In this document: piece after piece, positions 1 through 12,529 of the stretch
Numbering within the stretch: the first letter of the stretch is position 1
How the letters are laid out: the number at the start of each line of letters is the position of its first letter
Assembly (NCBI GenBank): GCA_964030785.1
Contig: CAXIQD010000434.1
Span: 62,001-126,000, forward strand
DNA length: 64,000 nucleotides
DNA from: Siderastrea siderea
Taxonomy: Eukaryota > Cnidaria > Anthozoa > Scleractinia > Rhizangiidae
Direction of reading: 5' to 3'
Notes under the pieces: generated by a model
What the model was told of the DNA's origin: nothing
Database searches by the model: none
The model's input: only the letters and a program-made list of their open reading frames with translations
Program-made: the position numbers and the translations under genes

Positions 1-242
1 GTAAATCTACGCAAACGAACTATTTCGGACCCCACGACAGGGCCAGCTCAGCCGGAAAAGAGAGGAGGTGGATTTGGCGGCTATTTAAAAAGTAATTAAA
101 GTTGTCCGCTTTTTGAATAACGGGAAAAAGTCTTTGACAAATTGACTTACAGGAAAATCTTGTCATATATCATTATGGTCTGATCTCACAGATGGTTAGG
201 TAGGTAAGGTAAGGTAAGGTAAAGATGGGTAGGTAAGGTTGA
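1..242. other. Non-coding flank
   Basis: No gene is visible. A short run of GGTAA/GGTAG repeats lies at about 196-240, immediately next to the SINE that follows. This is probably intergenic DNA or a first intron of the transporter gene, whose first visible exon begins at 682 without an ATG. Confidence 0.4.
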
Positions 243-485
243 GTCGCAAATGAGCCAAGGAGGCCCACAAGGCTGGAGCTTATCCCGGTGGGATGCTAGT
301 CCATCGCAGGGCTACCCCAAGCAGTATGTCGCCGGTACCCATTTTGTACACCTGGGGTGAGAGACACAGTGTTGGGTAAAGTTCCTTGTCTAAAGAAACA
401 ACTCGATGACAGGTACTGGGCCTAAATCCACTGAACTTCAGATCTGAAGTTCAATGCACTAACCACTGCACCACCGCGCCCCCAC
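243..485 (-). mobile_element. tRNA-derived SINE, minus orientation
   Basis: Read on the minus strand, the element starts with a GGGCGCGGTGG head followed by GTGCAGTGGTTAG, which resembles the Pol III A box of tRNA-derived SINEs. It contains a short palindrome around AACTTCAGATCTGAAGTT (436-453). A second, more degraded copy with the same body sits at 12530-12762. The family identification is by internal comparison only. Confidence 0.6.
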
Positions 486-681
486 AATCCCGTAGATAGA
501 TCCAGTCAATTGTATTGATGCGATGTATTAATTGGCAAGAATAAGACAATAATACTTATGGACACTGTACATCTAGGGTGACGTGAGTTATCAATATGTT
601 ACGTCACGGACGATTGCGACTAAGCTGGAGACCAAAGAAACAGTGTAAATGAAAGATAGTTAACTTGTTTGTTTTATCTAG

Positions 682-1817
682 GTTCGAACAGTCCGACGTT
701 GGTTACAAAACTAACTCGAACCCAGTCTTACCGCACGGTACTGACCGAAAGTACCCTGAGGCGATCTTTGTCAACTACGGATCTGTCACTCTTGGGGGTA
801 GGCACGATACTTGGAATCGGCATATACGTCATGACTGCTAAACTAACACGTGACACCGCGGGTCCTGCTGTCATTCTTTCCATCGTATTGGCTTCAGTGT
901 CTGCGTTATTGTCAGGGATTTGCTACGCGGAGTTCAGCTCGCGTGTTTCCAAGTACGGTTCAGCATACGTTTACTGTTACACAACTCTTGGCGAGATTTG
1001 GGCTTTTGTCATAGGCTGGACAATGATTCTCGAATACTGCATCGTGGGTGCTGTTCTGGCGCGAACTTGTAGCGAGTACGTCGATTTTATATTCGAAGGA
1101 GAGATCTACAACTTGTTCAAAGAAAAAGTAGCCACTTGGAACTATTCTCTCCTGGGACCATTTCCAGATTTCCTGGCCTTGTTTTTATTATTAACAGTGT
1201 CTGTGTTTGTGTGTTTTGGAATGCATTACGTTGTGATCTTCAACGCAGGTTTGCTTCTGTTTAGTTCCATCGCTCTTGTCCTCCTTTTCGTTATTGGCTT
1301 GTTTCTTGTCAGACCAGACAACTGGCTGCATAAATTCGCGCCGTACGGCGTTCAAGGGGTCATCCGAGCAGCTGGCAGCGGTTACTACGCCTTCATCGGT
1401 CTGGACGCCATCGCCGCCGCAAGCGGGGAATCTACGAACCCGCAGTCTTCTGTGCCTTTATCCATTATTTTGACTGTTACTATAACAACAATCCTTTACT
1501 GTGGAGCTGCATCTGTCATCACCCTGGTAACACCATACGAGCAATTGAGTAACCTGGCACCGTTGGCCAACTTGTTTGAAGCTATCTCTGGAGCACAGTA
1601 CGTCGCTGCCGTGGGTGCTGTTACCTGTTGTTCTAGTGGCTTGGTTTCTTGCCTGGTCGCTGGTCCACGTGTTTTGTTCTCCATGGCTAACGACGGCCTT
1701 CTGTTCATGTTTTGTGGTGGCTGTGACAGTGACTCGACCCGGGCAATTGAGAAATCTGCGTTGGTCATCTGTTTATTAAGTGGATCTTTAGCAACTTTGT
1801 TTGCTACGGAACATTTG
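682..1817 (+). CDS. Cationic amino acid transporter (CAT/SLC7-like) paralogue 1, large exon
   Basis: This exon encodes the N-terminal two thirds of an APC-superfamily amino acid permease of the SLC7 CAT subfamily, a plasma-membrane carrier expected to move Arg/Lys-type substrates. Visible family marks are the first membrane segment with LSLLGVGTILGIGIYV, the CYAEFSSRVSKYGSAYVYCYTTLGE stretch (split here by convention of the family's TM3), and many hydrophobic helices. It begins after an AG at 680-681 inside a codon, so an upstream exon must supply the start. It ends at a GTAGGT donor (1818) in phase 0, the same place as in both paralogues. It is the most divergent copy, notably after residue 330 where a Cys/Asp-rich stretch replaces the usual sequence. 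Transport specificity is inferred from family only. Confidence 0.85.
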
Positions 1818-2799
1818 GTAGGTAGCTTTTGCCGGTTTACAGCACTTATACCCGCCTTTATTGATTTTCCACTAATCTCTCTTCGGTTTGCGCCTAACAC
1901 TCGAGTATGAAATCTAAGTAGGGTAGTTTACTCGCAGGTTTTATTACTACCCGTGCCTGGCCTAGCTGGAGTAAAGTTGCAGATAACTTCAGATTACAAA
2001 AGCAAATCTTCAGTGCTATTTTCCTGGAACTAGAAAAGGTCAAAACTATACCTTTCGGCATAACTCATGTACGGGAGTAACCCCAGCCCACTGAGGAGGT
2101 TTGTTTTTTGGAACATTTATACGTTCCAGTCGTTCGTAACTTAGGTGTTACACACTCTCTCGTGATCCTTTATTATTCCACCACTGCCATATTCTGGATA
2201 TACAACATTATAAGACTAAAGAGCTGTAGTAAAAACTGAGAGCTATCAAGCGTTTGTTTTTGAGGTCTTAATTCAAGCTAAGCCCAGGCGGAAACATTTA
2301 CGCGAGCAAGGACGCAATTATATTTTACCAAGGGAAAAGACGGACTTACTTGTGAATAAATATCTACTGTATTGTATATGGATTTCGCTCTTTTCTTCCT
2401 GCACGTTTGTTGTGAGAGGATGTTGATAAAAAATATGATCTTTTAGTATAAGGGAACACGAAAAATATGCAGCAGTGTTACACTGTATCCAAAACTGTCC
2501 GGTTTGCAGCTGAGAGTTGAAGCTAAAATACAAGGAAATTGAAAAGGAAAAATTCCTTATTCGATGGTTTTACCGATACGTGTACCCGCCGCTTGCATTC
2601 GTCCTCACCCTTGAAGGGCTCGGGAAAATAATTCACAACACCTTAAACATTGGCAGGATAAATGTGAGTTTTATCGAAGTTTCGCCTCTCCTTGATGGAC
2701 CTTCGACTGACCGCTCTACGAAAATGCGCGGGAACATTCGGTAGTTTGCTCCTGTGCCAGTCATCACGTTGGTAATGGTGTATTTTCTTGCTCTTACAG
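1818..2799 (+). other. Intron 1 of transporter paralogue 1
   Basis: GTAGGT donor and TTACAG acceptor. The 982 bp show no convincing gene, tRNA or mobile element. Confidence 0.7.
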
Positions 2800-3370
2800 A
2801 TTGATCTCCTCTCCATCGGCACTCTCTTTGCTTACACCATGGTGGCCATCTCGGTCCTGTCAAGTCGGTATCAGCCTGCTGTAGAAAGCGTGAGTTACTG
2901 TGGCAAAGAAGCTAAACTCGAACGAACAGATCAGTGGCTTCAATCTGTGTCCAAAGAGAAAGAAATTTATCCGAATACCTCGCTATTTTCTCTACGCCCC
3001 GAGCAACTTAAGACTGTTAGCGGGAAGCAAAACAAGGGGAAAGAACCCAGCAAAACAACCGGCAGTTATGCCAGTTTTGTCGTGTTTCTATTGGTTGTTA
3101 GTCTATCAAGCCTCGCCATCACTCTCACTTTCGTACTAGAGGCACTCCTGAGTGGGGAGGGGTGGGCATTCCTTTGTGGTGGTATAAGTGGTCTTTTTAT
3201 CGTGGTCTCCGTGATGTTCCTTGCTAGGCAGCCAATGAACTGTGCAACGTTTCCTGTGATGGTGCCGTGCTTTCCCTGGCTTCCAATCGTGACGATTTTT
3301 ATTAACATTTTGTTGATTGCCGAGCTGAATCATTGGACCTTTGTACGTTTTGGTGCGTGGCTGGTTCCGG
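2800..3370 (+). CDS. CAT/SLC7-like paralogue 1, second exon
   Basis: This exon continues the permease with [20 protein letters not shown], the conserved CAT segment after the exon junction. A hydrophilic loop follows, then the C-terminal permease domain (AA_permease_C type) with the [20 protein letters not shown] segment and ending WLVPG. The acceptor is TTACAG before 2800 and the donor is GTGAGA at 3371. The last codon is split after its first base (phase 1), exactly as in paralogues 2 and 3. Reading past the donor runs into a microsatellite and is not coding. Confidence 0.85.
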
Positions 3371-3404
3371 GTGAGACATATGTATTTACTAGTTTATCAA
3401 TCCG

Positions 3405-3665
3405 TTCGTCCATCCATCCATCCATCCATCCATCCATCCATCCATCCATCCATCCATCCATCCATCCATCCACCCATTCATTCCTCCCTTCCTTCCTTCC
3501 TTCCTTCCTTCCTTCCTTCCTTCATTCATTCATTCATTCATTCATTCATTCATTCGTTCGTTCGTTCGTTCGTTCGTTCGTTCGTTCATTTCTTCTTTCC
3601 TTCCTTCCTTCCTTCCTTCCTTCCTTCCTTCCTTCCTTCCTTCCTTCCGTCTTTCCTTCTTTCCT
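3405..3665. repeat. Compound tetranucleotide microsatellite
   Basis: Consecutive blocks of TCCA, TTCC, ATTC, GTTC and again TTCC units lie within intron 2 of transporter paralogue 1. They translate to Ile-His-Pro-Ser and Phe-Leu-Pro-Ser runs only because the frame is open by chance. Confidence 0.95.
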
Positions 3666-3914
3666 CCCCTTGTCCTTTCGTTTGTACGTTTGTTTGAATT
3701 TTTGGCTATTAATTAAACGATGCAATCCACACCTAAGCAGAATACGCTGCTACTTTCATTTATCCATTCATTCATTTTCCCTTCCTTTAGTTCTTTCTTT
3801 CGTTCGTAGGTAATGGGTTCGTGATAACCGTCACGAATATTTCCCTGTTATTTGAGGAAATGAAACTCATTTATTCATTCAAGTGACGCATTTATTTCTT
3901 TTTATATTTTGCAG

Positions 3915-4069
3915 GGTTGTTGATCTACGGTCTCTATGGCTACAGGCGAAGCACTGAAGCAATTAAACCAAAGCGGTCAACGGATCAAGATTTCATAAAG
4001 TACGAGAAACCGGGAGTAGACACGCTTGTTAAGGAAATACAACCTAAAGCGAAGCAAAGGACGTCTTAA
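3915..4069 (+). CDS. CAT/SLC7-like paralogue 1, terminal exon
   Basis: The acceptor is TTGCAG before 3915. The split Gly codon is completed, followed by the last membrane segment LLIYGLYGYRRSTEAIK and a basic cytoplasmic tail ending KAKQRTS with TAA at 4067-4069. The tail is longer and more basic than in the paralogues. An AATAAA lies about 80 bases downstream (near 4149). Position, phase and the YGYR motif match the terminal exons at 36990 and 48175. Confidence 0.85.
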
Positions 4070-5840
4070 ATACCAAAACTGAACCAGCGAAAGACATTTT
4101 GTTCAAAGAGAAGTTTCGAGAATTTGATATCTCAACTTATTAATTACCCATTAATAAAGATATAAGCAGAGAAATGTTAAGCCCGTCAATGTGAGAGACG
4201 GAAAGCAGCACCATTTTCAAATATTATGTGTCCAAGGTACTGACGTTTCTTTATTTGCCATCGTTTCAACTTTTCACGACGGGCATTCAGAACTCTTTTC
4301 AGTCTAATGAGAGTGAATATACGTGAACTGAACTTTTAAGTCTGTAATTTCAGTAGGAAATAATAAAAATATTAAGGTATATTTTTCCGGGGAGAGGTAC
4401 TTCCCCGTATACGCTGTTCCGTTTGTGGCCTTGGTAAAGGAGTGCCGGTTTTGGCCTTTTAGTCTGGAATGGGAACTGAATTTTTTTTCGCTTTTTTATT
4501 TCAATTTCACATAAACCCTTATCGGGTGGTTCTCGTTTTGACGATTAATTACACAAATTAATCACTCGTTTAATTTCTACTGTTTAAGATCATTTTACGA
4601 GTGCAGTTTGGAATGAGGTCTCATGGTTGATATTAAACCAACGAGCGCTGAGTTGTTTATAGTGAATCTAATGTCTACACTCGTGATGCAGGGGATTGTT
4701 TCGTTTTCGAAGGTTATCTTTCTTTTTGTAACAAGCAAAATTTAGTTAACTCTCTAAAACATTCTTAAAGTTATGTTATAATCGTCAACTTCAACCACAC
4801 CTATATTGATGGGTTCACTGATTAACTACCTAACAACCCCAGGAAGGAAGAGTTTCTTTATCACAAATATGGGGGGAAAATCAGCAGTGATTACCATAGT
4901 TGAGAATCTAATAAAACAATTACCGTAAAATCCCGGTTTAAAGCCCCCCCCCCCCTCCCGGTTAAAAGCCCTTCTGGTTATAGGCCCATTTACTTGTCAA
5001 CATTATATTCTGGTTATAAGCCCCCTCGGATATAGCCCCCTCCCCCCCCCTCCCCACCAATACATCCATAAGTACTTTTACAGAAGAAAGTCACAACTTC
5101 AAATTGAAAATTAGGAACGTATGCAATAAAAATTCAAATAAAAGAAACAGCGGATTAAGAACATCCAGGCTGAAATTTGGCCAATAAAGCACCTATTATA
5201 TAAGGCCCAATTCAGTCTGACAAATAAAGCAGGTTCTTACACGAAAGGTTACTAAAGATACCAAGACAACAATAGGGCAGATCAAAGTATTTGACCATTA
5301 AAACACAGGATGTGTAGTTTCAGAAAATATCCATGACTCCCTCACAGAAGGGATTGGATTTTCCTGAGTGAATTTGCCTAATTTTCCAGGGGGGTAATTT
5401 GAGTCAATCATTCACTAATTAATTAAAAGCAACTTTTCAGTAGATACTGTACAACATTTCTAGAAACAATTTTAAGAACCTCTTAAGAACTTCTCCAGGC
5501 TGATTTCTCAACGCATCATTTATATAAGAAACGTATCAGCCTAAAAAAGCAAATAACAGGTTCTTTTTTGCGGGTTTTTACTGTAATGCAAGTGGAGTGT
5601 GATGTTCCAAATAATATTGAACTAAATTTGTTCCAAGTAACAGTATTCAAATAAATTCCCGATTTATTGTGATAATTTAAAGCCGAAAGACGTATATATG
5701 TTAGTCTTTATTTATATCTTTTTCTGCTCATTCCGAAACAATATCACAATATAAGCCCCCGGATATGTCTCACACCTCTCCCCCGTTTATAAGCCCACCC
5801 AAAACTTCTTACGAGCTTGTATAAGCAAAGGGTTTAATAT
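4070..5840. other. 3' UTR and intergenic DNA with a diverged repeat
   Basis: The first about 320 bases are probably the 3' UTR of transporter paralogue 1. From about 4921 to 5812 there are repeated ATAAGCCCCC / TTAAAGCCCCC motifs at both ends (4930-5050 and 5750-5810), which look like the edges of a non-autonomous repeat. No reading frame or RNA gene is recognisable. Confidence 0.45.
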
Positions 5841-6653
5841 AGAGATTTAGCCAAGCCTAAAAGCGGAGTCCTCCTTTTTGTTTTGTTTGTTTTGTCTGTT
5901 TCTTTTTTGCTTGTTTTTTTTTTTTTTTTTTTTGCTGGCAGTTATTAATTTGTGAAAATACTCTCATTCAAGTCGTTAAATTAAAAAAACAAAAAACAAA
6001 AGAAAAAACAAAAGAAAAAAATTTCCACCCTCGCTGGAAGCCGAACCCGGGTTGTCGGCGTAGGAAGCCGGATATTAGTCCACTTGGCCATGAGCGTTTA
6101 GTGGCATATCCAAGTTAGTTTTGATACTTATTTCTTTCTTCGTGACAAGCTGCCTATCAGCATGAAAATGCTGGTGTTTTTCCCGGCAAAATGTGTTCGG
6201 AACGCCGTAAAAACCATGGTTGTGGACAGAAAAAACCAAAAAGCACTAGCTCTGTTATATTTGGCGTCGAAACCGCTGCGAAAAGCTGCGAACTCAAGCA
6301 GTGTGCCGACCGTCTGGCGAGTTCGAACAGAACCGACAAGGCAAATTTGAAATTTTCGCCTGAACTTTATCGCCTAATTTTTTTCACCTAAATTGAACTT
6401 TTCCCCTTCCACCAAAAAGACAACTGAGTATCCTCTTTTTTTCCAGTAACAAATTTGTTTTTGACTTGTTTTGTCTTTGCGATTTCGCGCCAAAAACACA
6501 TGGGATTCAGCACAGGGTTATATTCAGTGTATGAAGTGTATTAGTAACCCTGTGGTGCGGACGGACGGACGGACGGACGTACGGACGGACGGTCACGTGA
6601 CTACTACATCACTACCAAAATTTCTTGGCTTGATAGGTTACCAAATTTCCTTA
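5841..6653. repeat. Dispersed repeat copy 1 with tRNA-like segment
   Basis: This repeat of about 810 bp has a second copy at 7142-7972. Shared landmarks in order are GATTTAGCCAAGCCTAAAAG, a T-rich tract, CAGTTATTAATTTGTGAAAA, a segment at 6030-6105 whose complement resembles a tRNA (GGCCAAGTGG and GGGTTCGGCTTCC as A and B boxes), a conserved block at 6160-6350, and a GGAC-repeat tract followed by GTCACGTGACTACTAC. Short frames inside it are repeat-derived, not genes. It is probably a SINE or composite non-autonomous element. Confidence 0.6.
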
Positions 6654-7141
6654 TGTTTCTCATTTCCTTCCCGCTCTTCAGGAAGGAAATATGCACAAAG
6701 GTTGGAATTACCCGCGCGATAAGTAAAATACAAAATGTACACAAAATCTTTGTTTTCGCGCCTTATCTTTATTGGCCGGTAATATTCTACATTGCAAGCA
6801 CCATGTCTTATATTAACGTTACGCCAAATTTAATTCTTCCCACAAAGGCATTATTGCATAATTATAATGCCATAATATTTGAACAAAATAACATTTTAAA
6901 CAAACTTTACGATGCAAAATGTCATGTAGTGCTAAAATGTATTGTACAGTCTAATGTGGGCTCCTTTTTTTCCATTCTAATTTTCAGTTTTCTTTGAATA
7001 AAACTGATCTGTTACTTGAGTTTAACGGCATGGCACTTTTTCTAAAAAAAAAGCAAGAAGTGAACAAATGGTTGTGAGTCTGTGGGATCTACTCAAGCGA
7101 AACCTTGGCAACCTTATATAACTCCAAAAATATATAATATA
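6654..7141. other. Spacer between repeat copies
   Basis: AT-rich sequence with no recognisable gene or repeat. Confidence 0.4.
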
Positions 7142-7972
7142 TAGATTTAGCCAAGCCTAAAAGCGGAGCCCCCCTTTTTGTTTTGTCTGTTTTTTGCTTT
7201 TGTTTTTTGTTTTGTTTTTGCTGGCAGTTATTAATTTGTGAAAATAGTCTCATCCAAGTCGTTTTATTAAAAAAAAAAAAGGAAAAAAAAAAAAAGAAAA
7301 AACTTCTTGCTCCCTCTGAGTGTCGAACCCCGGCTCGTCGGCGTGAGTTGCCGGTATCTAGTCCACTAGGCCATGGGCGTTTGACATTGTTTTCGTAGTT
7401 AATTTTAATACTTATTTCTTTCTTCTTGACAAGCTGCCTATCAGCATGAAAATGCTGGTGTTTTTCCTGGCAAAATGTGTTCGAAACGCCGTAAAAACCA
7501 TGGTTGTGGACAGAAAAAACCAAAAAGCACTAGCTCTGCTATATTTGGCATCGAAACCGCTGCGAAAAGCTGCGAACTCAAGCGGTGTGCCGACCGAGTT
7601 TGAACAGAACCGACGAGGCAAATTTGAACTTTTTGCCTGAACTTTATCGCCGAATTTCTTTCGCCTAGATTGAACTTTTCCCCTTCCACCAAAAAGACAA
7701 CTGAGTGTTCTTTTGAACTTTTTTTTTCCACTAACAAATTTGTTTTTGACTTTTGTTGTCTTTGCTTGTTTTGCTACAACGCGGGTCAACATGCGATTTC
7801 GCGCCGAAAACACACGGGATTCAGCACAGGATTCTATCCAGTGTAGGAAGTGTATTGGTACCCCTGTGGTGCGGACGGACGGACGTACGGACGGATGTAC
7901 GGACGGACGGTCACGTGACTACTACGTCACTACCAAAATTTTTTGGTTTGATAGATTACCAAATTTCCTTAG
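7142..7972. repeat. Dispersed repeat copy 2 with tRNA-like segment
   Basis: Diverged copy of 5841-6653 in the same orientation and with the same landmark order. The tRNA-like segment lies at 7310-7385 on the complement, with GGCCTAGTGG and GGGTTCGA boxes. The GGAC tract is at 7873-7908, followed by the same GTCACGTGACTACTAC end. Confidence 0.6.
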
Positions 7973-9836
7973 CAATGGAGCTCCGCTGACGCGCTAGCGC
8001 GCTGGCTCCGCTATTAGCATAATTATTTCGTTCGCGCGCAGTTTATTCTCAATACCTCTATATTCGATCTATATGTATTCTTTAGCTAAAGACAAGTCGT
8101 TGAGCCATTTATTTGACGCCTTGATGTTATGAAAAAATTACTGAGAAACGAACTGAACTTCTGGGCTTCATATTTCCGAATTTCAACTTAAGATGGCGGC
8201 AAGCCTTTTAATTTGTACTGTACGTGTCTGCAGCATTTAGCCATTATACGGTGTTATTTTAACAACGATTTCTTTTGAGTTTTACGGATGACACGCGTAG
8301 CTTAAATAACTGTATCTTTCACTAATCCGCTAAAGCTATAAAAATGTCATACAGGGAACATTTTCTGTACAAAAGTTGTGAACTAGCGATCTTAGATGAA
8401 GTTTAGAAATCAATTCTTTCCTATTTGAACAATTGGAAACTTGGACAATAATCAATTTAGTAGAACTTGATCACCATTTAGACCACTGATCCTTCGCTAT
8501 TCTACGAGGGTCTCCTATGGATAAACAATTGCATTTCATGACTTTTTAACTCATAGCTAGATAAAATTTCAAATAACGTATCACTAGATATATTTAAGAA
8601 ACTAAAGGCCCTTCTGGATTAAAAAATTGTCAAATACAGATATTAAGCACAATAAGAATTTATTCAGAGACGGGTTTGCTCATAAGCAGTTTTAAATGAC
8701 CTCAAAAAATTTTTAGAAAACACTTTAAGTAATAATGAATTCTGCAAACCGTGGATGTGACATGTTGTTCGTTATTAGCCGTAAGTTGTCGGCTACCAAG
8801 CGTTATTCATTAAAATCAATGGACCAGAGAAAAACTCAAAACCACGATATGCTAATTTTGTAATGGCCTCTCTTGCGAGGCTTTAAATTCTCAAATTAAG
8901 GTTGTCTTAACACAATATGCTTGAGTATCGATACAGTTTCGATCTGTACAAGTTTTGCATCCGCAATTACGGAATCAATGTGGGTCGGTTTCCAATTTTT
9001 GTCCGGTTTATAGCCCTCAGTTACACTAGTACACGTCAGAATCCAGCAAAGTATTTACACAGTGTCTTTGATATTTGTGACCGAGGCGAGTACAGATTTG
9101 AACTCTTTATTCATGCAAACGTCAGGGTCTATAAAAAGAAAGAGCTAACCCCACGCTTTCCCATACGGCTTTCCAGTTAAAAGCTGAGGACGAAGAGAAA
9201 GGAGACTTGGTCATATACATTTTCTAGACTCTCGTATACTGCACAACTTATGACATCCAAGGTGTACGAGTAATTGCCAAGAACACTGGATATGAGACAA
9301 AAAATTTTAAGATATCTAGAAAAGTTTGTAATATTGAGGTTTACACGACGAACGCTATTCCTGTGGTCTAAGTACGTCGTTAAAGGTGGAACCGTCTTTT
9401 GTTAATCAGTCCAGAGTACTTTATTCGTATACAATTTTGTTCAATATTGGCTCGAACGGCAACATAACAATGGCATTTTCGTGTACTATCTGGGGCAATA
9501 CCAAAACTACCAAGGATGTAGGGAACCCTGCTTTGACGTGCCTACATGTGGTCGGCTAACCGCTGTGTTCACAGCTCTGCATACAACTGAACGGCAGTGG
9601 AAACTACCGAGTGCTAAAATTCTCATAGAACTTCAGTATAAGAATTGTCTTGAGTCAGTGTTAATTGGTTTAATCTTGTACATTTGAGAAGGAATCGTAA
9701 TGTAAAACGAATCGTTTTAGAGTCAAAGGCAAACTGAAGCTAGATTCAGAAAATGGCATAACTTTTTGAGCCATCTGTACTAGAGAAAGAGAAAAACTTT
9801 TCATTGGGGCGTAACTATCTATAACAACTTCATTGT
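7973..9836. other. Intergenic DNA, nothing recognised
   Basis: AT-rich. The longest open frames are under 90 codons, have no recognisable motif and no credible start context. Confidence 0.4.
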
Positions 9837-10201
9837 TCAGGGGCACCCAACGGTTCGTTTCGGGATCGTTTCGGGCAATATCTGTTCGGAAGGCCTAAAA
9901 TCGCCTGAGATATTCGGATTTAGTTGCAGTGAAACCTAGAGATTTCTTTGGCGAAAGATCACGTCGGACTTTCGCACCAAGAGGACTCATTAGTTCCTAT
10001 TGTTTTCATAGGGCCAAATATGTCGTTTAGGTCAGCTATCATTTTCGGAGAGCCATCAGCAGCTCCGAAATTCGGCGGATAGGATTCTGTTTCTTAAAAT
10101 TTTCCGCGGCCTAAATTTTCAGCTAGGAACGCCGAGCAGATCAATCTGTATTAGCTTACACAAATACGCCTTTAAAAAGCTCTGAAACAAGGTGCCCCTG
10201 A
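9837..10201. mobile_element. MITE-like element with short inverted ends
   Basis: The ends TCAGGGGCACC (9837-9847) and GGTGCCCCTGA (about 10191-10201) are perfect inverted repeats bounding about 365 bp of non-coding DNA. The CAGGGG terminus and size resemble non-autonomous DNA transposons. I could not find a clear target duplication, so the superfamily is left open. Confidence 0.55.
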
Positions 10202-10522
10202 GTGTTATTAGAACCTCTAACTGTTTTCATTGTGTTTTTGGGCATTCTCCATGGGAACAGGGGAACGAAGAAAGGATTTTGAAAATGGATTAAGAATTTA
10301 TTGGTTAATTACGTCGTGCACAATTGCTCAGATGAGAAATTTGTGACGGATGTGTCTGTAATTTGGGAAACCATACTGACATATAAAAGCACACTTTAAC
10401 ATTAGTTTTAAAAAATAAGGAAAAAAAACAGAGTTAACAGCCATATTTACATTGAGCGGGAAGATCCAAGCCTTAGCGGAACAGCTTTGTGTCTGTCTAA
10501 ACAATAGACTCCAATACACGTA

Positions 10523-10622
10523 ATGAATTATGCATGGCTGTTAAATTATGCATATATGTTAAATTATGCATGGCTGTTAAATTATGCATATATGTTAAAT
10601 TATGCATGGCTGTTAAATTATA
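10523..10622. repeat. 36-bp tandem repeat
   Basis: TTAAATTATGCATGGCTG alternates with TTAAATTATGCATATATG, giving a 36-bp unit of two 18-bp halves repeated almost three times. There are no spacers of CRISPR type. Confidence 0.85.
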
Positions 10623-11045
10623 TCCAGCAAGAGAGCATAAGCCCCTTTATGCTCTCTTGTATCCAGTTACCCTTGTCAGAGCTTTCGACGAAAAGGTCAT
10701 TGGAACCGCTTTGTCTATCTAGCTAGTTCATAAATAATTTCTGCCCAAGAGTTGTCAATGGTTTTGTGCGTGGTCAATTAACCTGTCCAGTAAATGGAAT
10801 TTTTACCTTGAACACACTTAAAAGACTACCCTTAGTCACTTGCTAGACAGTCTCATTACCTTACACTATTAAGAAACAGTTTCAAAAAAAAAAAAAAAGA
10901 AAGCGCAAACGAGTTCGCAAGTGTTGGCAAAACTAAGTAATTCGTTTGTAAAAGAAATATTTCGAAACAAAATGCACCTTATGGGACTGATCCACAACTT
11001 CAGTTCTTTATTATTTATATAATGTGATTTAAATACTCTCCACAG
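10623..11045 (+). other. Upstream region or 5' intron end of transporter paralogue 2
   Basis: No gene is seen. The stretch ends in CTCCACAG directly before the ATG at 11046. That reads as a splice acceptor, so a 5' UTR exon probably lies upstream, as for paralogue 3. Confidence 0.4.
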
Positions 11046-12185
11046 ATGACCTGCAAGAGATTGCTCGAAAACTTGATTCGTAAGAAGCCACATGAAGCAT
11101 GGTTACCGGAAATTCCTTTAAAAAGATGTTTCACCACAGTAGACCTTATATCCCTGGGAGTGGGTACAACTGTTGGCGCTGGTTTGTACGTTGTGATTGG
11201 TGAGCTAGCCCGTGATAAGGCAGGTCCATCTGTCGTTATTTCTGTCATCTTAGCGTCCTTCTCCGCGATGCTTTGCGCGCTTTCGTTCGCCGAGTACGGC
11301 AGCCGTTTCCCGGATGCTGGATCATCATACATTTACACCTACGCAACACTGGGTGAGGTGTGGGCTTTCGTGGTTGGCTGGAATATTGTTTTGGAGTTCT
11401 TACTTGCTGGAGCTAGTTTTGCCCGGACCTGTAGTGCACTCATCGACTCCGCCTCAAATGGGAAATTGTTCCTCTTCTTTACAAATCACCTTTCAAGACA
11501 TTGGAACGTCCCTGGAAAAGGAACATTTCCAGACCTACTCGCCGCTGTGTTAGTGCTTGCTGTAGTGGCGATTCTTTGCATGGGAGCTCGCAGTTCCACA
11601 AATTTCCACAACATAATAACAGCAGTCAACGTTATTGTCGTAGTCTTTATGATCGTCTATGGAATTTTCTTCGCAAATGTGCACCACTGGACGCACAATT
11701 TTTTTCCTCGTGGGGTTCACGGTGTTCTGCGAGGAGCGGCGATCACTTTCTTTCCTTTTTCAGGCTTTGACGTCGTTGCCGAAGCTGCTGAAGAAGCTAT
11801 AGATCCCGAGAAAAACGTCCCTAAGTCATATTTTCTTATCATAATAATAAGCACGTTGGCATATGTAGGCGTGGCTGCCGTATTGACGTTAATGGTACCG
11901 TATCACGCTTTGGATAAATATGCACCCTTGGCTGACGCTTTTGAAAGAAGAACATTTCATGGAGCCAAATACATCATATTATGCGGTGGCATATGTGCCA
12001 CTATCAGTGCTTTATTCTGCGCTGTTTATTCTACTTCGAGAATTGTTTATTCAATGTCTTTTGATGGGTTGCTGTTTAGATGGTTTTCTAAAGTGCATAC
12101 AAAAACGCAGGTGCCTTGCAGGGCCATACTGGTTGCCGGGGTTATAACGGCAATATTAGCACTGGTATTTAACGTCAACCAACTG
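11046..12185 (+). CDS. CAT/SLC7-like paralogue 2, first coding exon
   Basis: The exon opens with ATG (MTCKRLLENLIRKKP) right after an acceptor-like CACAG and contains exactly 380 codons before a GTGAGT donor at 12186. It encodes the cytosolic N terminus and most membrane helices of a cationic amino acid permease. Family landmarks are KRCFTTVDLISLGVG, the SFAEYGSRFPDAGSSYIYTY stretch, HGVLRGAAITFFPFSGFDVV (the CAT segment containing the conserved GFD), and SRIVYSMSFDGLLF. With exons 13829-14423 and 36990-37129 it gives a 624-residue protein, the normal CAT length. The gene looks intact despite carrying a 21.9-kb insertion in its last intron. Confidence 0.9.
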
Positions 12186-12529
12186 GTGAGTTGATAATTT
12201 TTGTGGAAATGTGAAACTTGAGCGCGTGACGTAAAAACCAAGATTCAAGTTATCGCTGTAGTCAGTGATAAGTGTCGCAGTCGCACAGGAGTCAAGGGCC
12301 CGGTTGTTCGAAGCAGGGTTAAACTTACCCGGGATCAGCATCAATTTTGAATTAAGATAACGATAAGAATTCCTGTAAAACTTTTATACTATACGTTTTG
12401 ACCTTGGTTGCTTTCAAATGGAAACTTGGAATGTGTTACAAAAATGTCTTTGAATTAGAGAAACGTCAACCAGGGCTAAATTCTAATACGGGTTAGTGTC
12501 AACCGATACTCGAAGAATTGGGCCTCTAG

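Noticed and set aside
3371..3813. Open frame of Ile-His-Pro-Ser and Phe-Leu-Pro-Ser repeats continuing transporter paralogue 1
   Set aside because: It starts exactly after a splice donor and is coded by a microsatellite; the real terminal exon is at 3915-4069.
6160..6350. Conserved 62-codon frame shared with 7446-7640
   Set aside because: It lies inside a dispersed repeat, and conservation reflects the repeat; the copies end differently and lack a gene context.
10523..10622. Possible CRISPR-like array
   Set aside because: Repeats are directly adjacent with no unique spacers, and the setting is eukaryotic.
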